Source of the DNA: an uncultured Collinsella sp. | Lineage (GTDB): Bacteria; Actinomycetota; Coriobacteriia; Coriobacteriales; Coriobacteriaceae | Length of the DNA: 5,711 bases | Direction: 5' to 3' | NCBI GenBank assembly: GCA_905211615.1 | Contig: CAJMBB010000127.1 | Coordinates: 1 to 5,711, forward strand | The notes under the pieces: model-generated | The model's input: the letters and a program-made list of their open reading frames with translations, nothing else | What the model was told of the DNA's origin: nothing | Databases searched by the model: none | Made by a program: the position numbers and the translations under genes | Part shown: piece by piece, positions 1 to 5,707 of the stretch | Numbering within the stretch: the first letter of the stretch is position 1 | Layout: each line of letters begins with the position of its first letter

Positions 1-115
1 AGGCCCTCGCGGCCTAGTCGCTATTTAGGGCGTCCAAGATTTGGGACGCAGTTCAGTTCGTTCTAGCGGGCTCAATCAAATATATCGGCTTCGCGCTCGA
101 AAGCTCAGGCAGATC
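1..115. other. Gene-free stretch downstream of the SurA-like gene
   Basis: No coding region or tRNA can be supported here. It holds two short inverted repeats: AGGCC at 1-5 with GGCCT at 11-15, cut by the window edge so its full length is unknown, and GCGTCC at 30-35 with GGACGC at 44-49. The second lies about 67 bases beyond the stop codon of the minus-strand gene at 116 and could act in transcript ending, but neither side has a run of T, so a standard intrinsic terminator is not supported. The 9-mer CTATTTAGG at 21-29 recurs at 1300-1308. Confidence 0.5.
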
Positions 116-1201
116 TTACGCAAACAGGCCGTAGATGCTGATGTTGGCCTTGGCGTAGAGGCCGTTAGCATACTCGGTCCACTTGGAGCTGGCGCTCGAA
201 GCCTGCGAGGAATACTGCTGATAAGCAGTGTAGTAGGCGGTCATGGCCTGCTTATAGGTAGCGCTATCAGCCGTAAAGGCATCGTCGGCAAAGGCCTTAG
301 CATAGGTGCTATCGGCGTCCTTCCAGGTGCCCTTCTCGCTATCCCACTCATCGCCGGCAAGGTTGATGATGTAGTCGGCGTAGTCCCTGCTCGCGGTCTC
401 CTCGTTGCCGTCAGCAGGCTCGGTCGGGGCGGTCGGCATGCTTGCGGAGCTATCGCCCACCTTCTTCTTGTAGAGCTTCTGCAGCGTCGCGGACTGACGG
501 ACGATCTGCTTGGCCTGGTCCTTGGACACGCCGTACTGCGTGGCCATGGTCTTGTAGTCGGAGGTGCCGATGGAATCCTCGGCGTACTGCTTCATTTCCT
601 TGGAAGAAACGGTAACGCCCTCGTCCTCGGCAGCGTCCAGCAGAATCTGGTTGCGCACGTAGGACAGGATGACGTCAGCAGACGGAGCGGTGTAGTTGCC
701 GTCGTCGTCCTTGACGGTGTCGAGGCTGTACTGGCTCTCGATGGCCTCACGCGCGGTGATGTCGCTCTTCTTGCCGTTGTAACTATAGCTTGCCACGGTC
801 GAATCGAGCTGGTCCTCGGTCAGGGTCGCCGAGCCGACGCCCTTGCCGCCAAAACCACCGTTGCCGATAAAGAAGCCGACCACGGCAGCGATCACGACGG
901 CGACCACAAAGGTGGCAATCATCGTCTTCTTGTGCTTGCAAGCGTGGTCGTCCACGTCGGAGTCGTCGTCCTCGTCCTGCTCCTCGGGCATGAGGTTCTC
1001 GTCAGCGGCATCCGCGGCAATCTGAGCCTCCAGGCGAGCATCCTCCTCCTCGGCCGTCGTGCCGGCGGCAATGTGCTCGGCAGACGTGCCGGCGACCAGG
1101 TCGATCTTCTCGTCCTCGTCACCGTCGGGGCCTTCGCCGCGCTCGATGATCTGGATACCGTCGATCTCGTCCTTCTCGTCCTTCTTTTGAATCAGACCCA
1201 T
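116..1201 (-). CDS. Single-pass membrane protein with extracytoplasmic SurA/PrsA-like chaperone region
   Basis: 361 residues. Residues 1-91 form a very acidic, disordered-looking cytoplasmic segment (DEDDDSDVDD near 77-86) that ends in a positive patch (KHKK 89-92). One membrane helix follows at about 93-113, then a Gly-rich linker (GNGGFGGKG 113-121). The outer part, about 126-250, is helical and resembles the N-terminal domain of SurA/PrsA foldases (ILLDAAEDEGVTVSSKEMKQY 186-206 region). I see no parvulin peptidyl-prolyl isomerase domain; the C-terminus (about 300-345) is rich in Tyr, Ser, Ala and Gln instead. The positive-inside rule places the C-terminal part outside the cell. The likely role is chaperone-like or envelope-associated, but this is inference from weak similarity and the substrate is unknown. 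The ATG at 1201 has a strong AAGGAG 8-9 bases upstream and the frame stops at TAA. It is separated from the upstream dehydrogenase gene by 126 bases that contain a hairpin, so it may be partly or wholly independent. Confidence 0.85.
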   Translation of the reverse strand: MGLIQKKDEKDEIDGIQIIERGEGPDGDEDEKIDLVAGTSAEHIAAGTTAEEEDARLEAQIAADAADENLMPEEQDEDDDSDVDDHACKHKKTMIATFVVAVVIAAVVGFFIGNGGFGGKGVGSATLTEDQLDSTVASYSYNGKKSDITAREAIESQYSLDTVKDDDGNYTAPSADVILSYVRNQILLDAAEDEGVTVSSKEMKQYAEDSIGTSDYKTMATQYGVSKDQAKQIVRQSATLQKLYKKKVGDSSASMPTAPTEPADGNEETASRDYADYIINLAGDEWDSEKGTWKDADSTYAKAFADDAFTADSATYKQAMTAYYTAYQQYSSQASSASSKWTEYANGLYAKANISIYGLFA

Positions 1202-1238
1202 ATCAATTACTCCTTGTTAGGAAACATAGTCCCCAATA

Positions 1239-1269
1239 GAATACGCCCGACGAGGCGCCGGGCGTATTC
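1239..1269. other. Perfect 11-bp inverted repeat (hairpin) between two genes
   Basis: GAATACGCCCG at 1239-1249 is the exact reverse complement of CGGGCGTATTC at 1259-1269, with a 9-base loop. In the direction of transcription (minus) the stem is followed by TATTGGGG, so there is no U-run and a classical intrinsic terminator is doubtful. It may be an attenuating or processing hairpin, a stabiliser of the 3' end of the upstream dehydrogenase message, a leader structure of the membrane protein gene, or a protein-binding palindrome. It lies 37 bases before the start codon of that gene. Confidence 0.6.
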
Positions 1270-1277
1270 ATTCTTAG

Positions 1278-1306
1278 GTTATACGCAAACACTTAAGTAC
1301 TATTTA
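1278..1306 (-). promoter_or_regulatory. Possible weak promoter for the SurA-like gene
   Basis: On the minus strand TATAAC (1283-1278) resembles a -10 box, 5 of 6 to consensus. Seventeen bases upstream lies TAAATA (1306-1301), only 3 of 6 to a -35 box. A transcript from here would begin just before the 11-bp inverted repeat and carry it as a 5' leader. The AT-rich patch stands out from the GC-rich surroundings, which is the main support; the -35 match is poor. Confidence 0.25.
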
Positions 1307-1327
1307 GGCGTTTGCAGCGTGCATACC

Positions 1328-2413
1328 TTAGGCCAGGTGCGCGATAACGGCATCGGCGAAGGCCTGCGTACCCACCGCGCCCTCAACGGAGCCGGTCTGG
1401 GCACGACGCACGTCACCGGTAACCTGCTCACCCTCGTCGAGCGTGGCAGATACGGCGGCGCGGATACGATTGGCCGCATCGTTCTCGCCCAGGTGATCGA
1501 GCATCATCGCAGCAGACAGAATCTCGGCCGTGGGGTTGGCGATATCCTGGCCCGCGATATCGGGTGCGGAGCCGTGCGTAGCCTCGAAGATGGCACAGTC
1601 GGCACCGATGTTGGAGCCGGGGGCCATACCCAGGCCGCCCACCAGGCCAGCGCACAGGTCGCTGACGATATCGCCGTACAAGTTGGGCAGCACCAGGACA
1701 TCGAAGTCATTGGGGTTCTGGACCAGACCCATGCAGGTGGCGTCGACAATCTTGTCGTTGAACTCGATATCGGGATAGTTGGCGGCCACCTCGCGCGCAA
1801 CGCGCAGGAACAGGCCGTCGGTCGCCTTCATGATGTTGGCCTTGTGCACGGCCGTCACCTTTTTGCGGCCGCAGCGGCGGGCGTACTCAAAGGCGTACTC
1901 CACAATACGGCGGCTCTTGGCGATAGAGATCGGCTTGATCGAAATCGCGGAATCGGCGGCGAAGGTCTTTTGGCCCGAACGCTCGACGAGCTGCGAGAGC
2001 TCCTCGACCTCGGCAGCGCCCTCGTCGAACTCAATGCCGGCGTAGAGGTCCTCGGTGTTCTCGCGCACGATAACCAGGTCGACGTCGCGGAAACGCGAGC
2101 CGTCGCCCGGCTGCGACAGGCAAGGGCGCACGCAGGCGTACAGGTCGAAATGCTTGCGCAGGGCCACGTTGACGCTGCGGAAACCCGTGCCGACCGGCGT
2201 AGTAATGGGACCCTTGATGGCAACCTTGGTCTCGGCGACCGCATTGAGCACGTGCTGGGGCAGCGGCGTGCCAAACTCGTCCATGACGCCGGCACCGGCT
2301 TCCTGGACATTCCAATTGATCTGGACACCGGCGGCCTCGACCACGCGGCGCATGGCCTGCGTAATCTCGGGACCGATACCGTCACCGGGAATCAGGACTA
2401 CATCGTGCGCCAT
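1328..2413 (-). CDS. Isocitrate/isopropylmalate dehydrogenase family protein, probably NAD-dependent isocitrate dehydrogenase
   Basis: 361 residues, full length for the beta-decarboxylating dehydrogenase family, which oxidises a 2-hydroxyacid and then decarboxylates it using a divalent metal. Seen in the sequence: GDGIGPE (10-16); the substrate loop SVNVALR (80-86) with R86, R96 and R118; VRENTEDLYAGIE (116-128) with Y124; HKANIMK (190-196) with catalytic K191; the metal-binding signature NLYGDIVSDL (244-253) with D248 and D252; and ATHGSAPDIAGQDIANPTA (278-296). The Asp at 285, where NADP isocitrate dehydrogenases carry Lys, favours NAD. The Ser-x-Asn substrate loop fits isocitrate better than isopropylmalate, and no leucine-pathway genes are near, so an NAD isocitrate dehydrogenase supplying 2-oxoglutarate is the best guess. 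Homoisocitrate, tartrate or malate use is not excluded. The start at ATG 2413 has GAGGAGT upstream, overlapping the stop of the preceding gene 6 bases away, so it is the last gene of a tight cluster. Confidence 0.9.
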   Translation of the reverse strand: MAHDVVLIPGDGIGPEITQAMRRVVEAAGVQINWNVQEAGAGVMDEFGTPLPQHVLNAVAETKVAIKGPITTPVGTGFRSVNVALRKHFDLYACVRPCLSQPGDGSRFRDVDLVIVRENTEDLYAGIEFDEGAAEVEELSQLVERSGQKTFAADSAISIKPISIAKSRRIVEYAFEYARRCGRKKVTAVHKANIMKATDGLFLRVAREVAANYPDIEFNDKIVDATCMGLVQNPNDFDVLVLPNLYGDIVSDLCAGLVGGLGMAPGSNIGADCAIFEATHGSAPDIAGQDIANPTAEILSAAMMLDHLGENDAANRIRAAVSATLDEGEQVTGDVRRAQTGSVEGAVGTQAFADAVIAHLA

Positions 2414-2419
2414 AATCTG

Positions 2420-3118
2420 TTACTCCTCGTCTTCGGCGGCCTCAGATTTTTTAACGCTAGCACGCTTCTTCTTTTTGGAGAGATCCAGGCCAAAACGTTT
2501 AACAAGCATTTCGCAAATCTCGCTCGAACGGGCCTTGAGATAGCTGCCCTTACCGTTCTCGGCATCGAACTTAAGGCGCAGCGCAAGCTTCTCGGCAACC
2601 TCGGCGTCGATCTCGCCCTGGCAAAACTCGTACAGGCAACCGAGCATATCGCGATACTCAAGGTCGCCGTGGTAGCACTGGATGGCCTCGTCCAGGATGG
2701 GCCAAGCCTCGCGCGAACGCTCGACACTCGTGGCGCCCCACACGCACAGCAGGCGGAAGGCGGCATAGCGCAGCGTGGAGGAGATCTCGTCGAACAGTGC
2801 GGTCTCGGCGCCCTCAAAGGCATCGCCCAGCTGCTCGGGGCAGGTGGTGGCGAGCGCCGTCAGGGCATCGAGGGCCTCCCAGCGGGTCTGCGCCTCGGGG
2901 CGGTCGAGCGCCTCGATCAGCGCGGGTACGCAGGGCTCGACGCGCTGCGGATCGCGCTCGGCAAGCAGGTGCAGCACGCGAGCGGCAAACTGGCGGATGC
3001 GGCGCGTGGGGCAGCCGAGCTCCTGGACCAGACGGTCGACGGCGTTCTCGTTCTCCTCTGCCAGCTGGAGCTGTGCCAGCTCCTCGTCGGTGAGCTGTTC
3101 GTCTTTATTTTCTGCCAT
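2420..3118 (-). CDS. HEAT-repeat-like helical protein of unknown function
   Basis: 232 residues, predicted almost wholly helical and cytoplasmic, with no signal peptide or membrane helix. After an acidic, Gln/Leu-rich N-terminus (1-24), at least three helix-pair repeats resemble HEAT repeats: about 25-54 (with RQFAARVLHLLAERDP), 58-93 (VPALIEALDRPEAQTRWEAL) and 100-130 (LRYAAFRLLCVWG). The second half (about 135-210) is helical but less clearly repeated and has several Cys. The C-terminus changes to a basic stretch (KKKKRASVKK 215-224) and ends acidic (SEAAEDEE). HEAT proteins usually serve as protein-binding scaffolds; no catalytic motif is visible and no partner is known. The start ATG at 3118 has AGAGGT just upstream, 15 bases after the stop of the membrane protein gene. 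It ends 6 bases before the isocitrate dehydrogenase-like gene, so the two are expected to be made together. Confidence 0.8.
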   Translation of the reverse strand: MAENKDEQLTDEELAQLQLAEENENAVDRLVQELGCPTRRIRQFAARVLHLLAERDPQRVEPCVPALIEALDRPEAQTRWEALDALTALATTCPEQLGDAFEGAETALFDEISSTLRYAAFRLLCVWGATSVERSREAWPILDEAIQCYHGDLEYRDMLGCLYEFCQGEIDAEVAEKLALRLKFDAENGKGSYLKARSSEICEMLVKRFGLDLSKKKKRASVKKSEAAEDEE

Positions 3119-3133
3119 AGTTACCTCTTCTTA

Positions 3134-3562
3134 CTATTTCTTAGCGTGCTTGCCAGCACCCTTGCTGTCATCGGTGACCGAGATGAGCTGTCGGTCGGCC
3201 GCGCCATTGCGACGTGCACGGCGGCGTTCCTCGGCATCGCCCGCGTCGGCGGCGGCGCGATGGGCCTTGTTGACGTTAAAGACCTCGTCGTGCTTGCGCC
3301 ACGGACCGACGGACTCGCCAAAGCTCATCTTAAGGCCGGCGATAAAGCCGCCGAGCCAGCCGATCGGCGCAAACTGCACCAGCGGGAGCAGCGAGAACAC
3401 CCAGGTCAGCAGGACGACCGCCGCCGCTCCCGCAAAGTTGGCAATCCAATAGTCGCGCTTGGTGATGACGCGCTTTTCGCAGGCCCACTGGCCGCACAAA
3501 AAGCCGATGTAGATCGCAAAGAGAAAGAGCACCAGCGCAAGCACCACGAACGTCCAGTTCAT
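3134..3562 (-). CDS. Small membrane protein of unknown function
   Basis: 142 residues from the chosen ATG at 3562. A longer reading from 3598 would add 12 residues (MLLRPPSRGVAP) lying inside the preceding gene. I prefer 3562 because the protein then starts with MNWTFVVLAL, directly entering a membrane helix, and because GGGGAG sits 8 bases upstream. Hydrophobic segments are at about 4-24 and 38-60, with a shorter one at about 65-78 (IGWLGGFIAGLKMSF). The tail from about 88 is hydrophilic, with a basic and Ala-rich cluster (EERRRARRNG 111-120) and a Lys-rich end, likely cytoplasmic. I recognise no family; it looks like one of the small conserved membrane proteins restricted to Coriobacteriia. 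It is placed 5 bases after the dehydrogenase stop codon and 15 bases before the HEAT-like gene, inside the tight cluster. Confidence 0.8.
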   Translation of the reverse strand: MNWTFVVLALVLFLFAIYIGFLCGQWACEKRVITKRDYWIANFAGAAAVVLLTWVFSLLPLVQFAPIGWLGGFIAGLKMSFGESVGPWRKHDEVFNVNKAHRAAADAGDAEERRRARRNGAADRQLISVTDDSKGAGKHAKK

Positions 3563-3567
3563 GGGCG

Positions 3568-4647
3568 CTACTCCCCGTGATGGTGGCCGCAGCAGCACTC
3601 GTGGCCGTCGTCATGGCCGTGGCCGCCGCAGCACTCGTGGTCCTTGCCGTGATGGTGGCCGCAACCGCACTCATGGTCGTCGCCGTGCTCGCCGCAACCG
3701 CAGCCGTCCTCGTGAGCACCGTGCTCTTCGGGACGATACTGCGACCAGTCCAGACCGGCGGCGATGGCGTCGGCCTCCTCCTTGTAGAGAACCGTGATGG
3801 CCTGGGTGCCCAGCTTGGCGCCACCGATGGCGTCGAGCATGTCGTAGAGCGTAAAAGCGACGTCGGCACCGGGCAGCGCGAGCTCGCGGTCATCGGCGTA
3901 AGCGAGCGCCAAGCGCAGGTCCTTAATGAAGTGCTCGACCATAAAGCCGGGCTTGTAGTCGCCGTCAAGCGCCTTGGGAGCCAGGCTCTCCATGGCGCCG
4001 GACTTGCCGGTACCGCCCAGGATCATCTGGCGGGTCTTCTCCAGGTCAAGGCCGCTCAGCTCGGCAAATGCCATGGCGTCTGCCATGCCGACCATGCAGG
4101 CGCCCAGCGACACCTGGTTGGCGAGCTTGGCAGCCTGGCCCTTGCCGGCGCCGTCGAAGCAGCAGATGTTGGCCGCAAAGGTGGCAAGGATGTCGCGGAC
4201 CGGCGCGATGTCGTTCTCGGTAGCGCCCACGATAGCCGTGAGCGTACCGGCGATAGCGCCCGACTCGCCGCCGGTGACGGGGCAGTCAAACGCCATGCGG
4301 CCGGAAACCTGGGCGGCCTCGGCAATGTCGCGCGCCAGCTCGGGCGAGCTTGTGGTGAGGTCGATCAGGACCGCGCCGGGCTTAGTGCACGCGAGCAGGC
4401 CGTCGCCCGCCAGGTAGAGCTCCTCGACCTCGGAGGGATAACCCACCATGGTAAAGACGACGTCGGCGTTCGCCACGGCATCTGCCGGCGTATCGGCCCA
4501 AACGGCACCGCGCTCGATAAGCGCGACGGCCTTGGACTTGGTACGGTTGTTGACCGTGACGGGATAGCCGGCATCCAGGATGTGGCCGGCGATGGGGGCA
4601 CCCATGATTCCGGTGCCGATGAATGCGACAGAGAGCTTGTTTGCCAT
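3568..4647 (-). CDS. 3-hydroxyisobutyrate dehydrogenase-like NAD(P) oxidoreductase with His/Cys-rich C-terminal tail
   Basis: 359 residues. The body, about 1-305, is a complete beta-hydroxyacid dehydrogenase, the family of 3-hydroxyisobutyrate dehydrogenase and tartronate semialdehyde reductase (GarR). It shows the Rossmann motif FIGTGIMG (G11, G13, G16), NNRTKSK (33-39), where the Arg after Asn suggests NADP preference, the substrate motif DCPVTGGESGAIAGTL (121-136), catalytic K174 in KLANQ, and KDLRLA (242-247) in the helical C-terminal domain. The physiological 3-hydroxyacid substrate cannot be told from sequence. Family members normally end near residue 290-300. Here residues 309-359 form an extra tail with 14 His, 9 Cys, 14 Gly and 12 Asp/Glu, which looks like a metal-binding extension comparable in composition to those of SlyD or HypB. 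Start ATG 4647 has AAGGAAAGG upstream. It is the first gene of the tight cluster; its last codons supply the ribosome binding site of the next gene. Confidence 0.92.
   Translation of the reverse strand: MANKLSVAFIGTGIMGAPIAGHILDAGYPVTVNNRTKSKAVALIERGAVWADTPADAVANADVVFTMVGYPSEVEELYLAGDGLLACTKPGAVLIDLTTSSPELARDIAEAAQVSGRMAFDCPVTGGESGAIAGTLTAIVGATENDIAPVRDILATFAANICCFDGAGKGQAAKLANQVSLGACMVGMADAMAFAELSGLDLEKTRQMILGGTGKSGAMESLAPKALDGDYKPGFMVEHFIKDLRLALAYADDRELALPGADVAFTLYDMLDAIGGAKLGTQAITVLYKEEADAIAAGLDWSQYRPEEHGAHEDGCGCGEHGDDHECGCGHHHGKDHECCGGHGHDDGHECCCGHHHGE
3571..3576 (-). promoter_or_regulatory. Ribosome binding site inside the end of the preceding gene
   Basis: The last two codons of the dehydrogenase, GGG GAG, read GGGGAG and lie 8 bases before the ATG at 3562. 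This fixes the start of the membrane protein at 3562 rather than at 3598 and suggests translational coupling of the two genes. Confidence 0.7.
3571..3675 (-). repeat. Three in-frame 36-bp repeats coding the His/Cys-rich tail
   Basis: The tail residues 325-336, 337-348 and 349-359 are near copies of a 12-residue unit: HECGCGHHHGKD, HECCGGHGHDDG and HECCCGHHHGE (the last one residue short). A more diverged unit precedes them at 312-324. The DNA repeats too: CCGTGATGGTGGCCGCA occurs at 3575-3591 and again at 3647-3663 (offset 72), and GCAGCACTCGTGG occurs at 3592-3604 and 3628-3640 (offset 36). This suggests growth of the tail by tandem duplication. Confidence 0.85.
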
Positions 4648-4672
4648 GAAGCCTTTCCTTTTGGGTTGGGTG

Positions 4673-4701
4673 TTATTACCAGGTTGAATACTCGGTGCCA
4701 G
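4673..4701 (-). promoter_or_regulatory. Possible promoter for the dehydrogenase cluster
   Basis: The 98 bases between the DegV stop (4746) and the dehydrogenase start (4647) hold no gene and no clear terminator hairpin. On the minus strand CTGGCA (4701-4696) is 4 of 6 to a -35 box, followed by a 17-base spacer and TAATAA (4678-4673), which is preceded by TGG as in an extended -10. The -10 itself matches only 3 of 6. It is offered as the best candidate, not as a firm call; the cluster may also be read through from the DegV gene. Confidence 0.3.
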
Positions 4702-4745
4702 CGTTTGGGCTGTGAGTTGGGATCGATTACGGCCGCGTTACTTGC

Positions 4746-5699
4746 CTACTGACCGCGCACGCGGCGGGCGATGCGGTCGGAAAGCGACGCCTTGTCGGCG
4801 CGGTTCTTACCCCAAAACGCGCAGGCCACCATGCCGGGGCCCACGTGCGAGCCGATGGTAGGACCGACGGAGCTGCGAATGATCGTGACGTCGGCGCAAC
4901 CCTCCTCCTTGCGGATGGCGGCTTCGAGCCAGTCGCCGTCCTTTTCGGCATCGGCCGTCATAATGGCGATGGGCATGGTGCGATCGGGCACATAGTTCTC
5001 GCGGAACGACTTGAGGATGGACTTGAGCGCCTTCTTGCGGCCGCGGTTGACGCCGATCAGCGACAGCGAGCCGGCAAGGTCGTAGGAAAGCTCGGGCTTG
5101 ACGTCGAGTTTTGCCGTGAGCTGCGCCGCCGCGGGCGGAATGCGGCCGCCAGCAGCCAGTGCGTCGAAGCTCTCGAGCGTAAAGTAACCGTGGACATAGG
5201 TCTTAGCCTCGTTTACCCAGTCGACCAGCTGCTTGGCGGTCAGTCCCGCCGAACGCTGGCGCACGGCCTCGAGCGCCAAGAGCGCGCCGGTCGCGCAGGG
5301 CAGAGCGTTGTCGACCACGTAGAGCTCAAAGTTGGGATACTCGGCGCGCACGGCATCTGCCGCCTGGCACGCGGAGTTGTAGCTCGACGACAGCGCCGAG
5401 GTAAAGCACAGGTAGACCGTGGGCGTGCCCTCTTTGGCGCACTCGGTAAAGAACTCGATATAGCGACCGAGCGACACAGCCGAGGTGGACACGCGGGCAC
5501 CGGCGCGCATGCGGTCGTAGAACTCCTTAGGGCTCATGCTCGACCAGATGTCGTCCGTACGCTCCTCGCCATCGATAATGAAGGGGAAACCCAGGATATC
5601 GACATCGAGGTTCGCGGCGACCTCGGGGCTAAAGTCGCAGCAGGTATCGACGACGATGCGGCAACGGTCCGAATGACCGGCGGATGCGGCCTTGTCCAT
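4746..5699 (-). CDS. DegV family fatty-acid-binding protein (FakB-like)
   Basis: 317 residues, complete and of typical length (about 280-320). DegV/FakB proteins bind a single fatty acid in a buried pocket; characterised FakB proteins present it to the kinase FakA for phosphorylation in phospholipid synthesis. Seen here: IVVDTCCDFS (15-24), a Cys variant of the usual D-S/T-x-x-D start; STSAVS (71-76), matching the conserved T-S pocket loop; FTSALSSSYNSA (99-110); VVDNALPCATGALLALEA (128-145); FDALAAGGRIPPAAAQL (178-194); NRGRKKAL (218-225); and the near-terminal IGSHVGPGM (282-290). A TTG at 5702 directly precedes the ATG at 5699; ATG is preferred because GGAG at 5711-5708 then lies 8 bases upstream. 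No FakA kinase gene is in view. The lipid bound and whether it partners FakA are inferred from the family only. The gene precedes the dehydrogenase by 98 bases and may share its transcript. Confidence 0.92.
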   Translation of the reverse strand: MDKAASAGHSDRCRIVVDTCCDFSPEVAANLDVDILGFPFIIDGEERTDDIWSSMSPKEFYDRMRAGARVSTSAVSLGRYIEFFTECAKEGTPTVYLCFTSALSSSYNSACQAADAVRAEYPNFELYVVDNALPCATGALLALEAVRQRSAGLTAKQLVDWVNEAKTYVHGYFTLESFDALAAGGRIPPAAAQLTAKLDVKPELSYDLAGSLSLIGVNRGRKKALKSILKSFRENYVPDRTMPIAIMTADAEKDGDWLEAAIRKEEGCADVTIIRSSVGPTIGSHVGPGMVACAFWGKNRADKASLSDRIARRVRGQ

Positions 5700-5707
5700 C
5701 AAAGCGA

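Noticed and set aside
1..115. tRNA or end of a further gene in the left edge
   Set aside because: No cloverleaf with a GGTTCGA-type T-arm and no coding frame with a ribosome binding site could be found; only short inverted repeats are visible.
41..3580. Plus-strand open frame of 1179 codons
   Set aside because: It runs in exact codon register opposite four well-supported minus-strand genes and the gap between them. The translation is low-complexity Leu/Val/Gly/Ala-rich with no recognisable domain, and there is no convincing ribosome binding site at its start. Codon avoidance explains it.
3563..3598. Longer N-terminus for the small membrane protein, starting at 3598
   Set aside because: The extra 12 residues lie inside the preceding gene's repeat tail, and the ATG at 3562 has a well-spaced GGGGAG.
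3571..3675. CRISPR-like array, because of the 36-bp periodicity
   Set aside because: The repeats are contiguous, imperfect, have no spacers and are in frame within a protein tail.
4648..4745. Intrinsic terminator between the DegV gene and the dehydrogenase
   Set aside because: Only a 4-bp stem (CAGC/GCTG) and the short palindrome CGGCCG are present, with no T-run, so termination is not supported.
3577..4752. Plus-strand open frame of 391 codons opposite the dehydrogenase
   Set aside because: It has the same cause: it mirrors the dehydrogenase codons in register. Its Val/Ala-rich start is only the complement of the His/Cys repeats.
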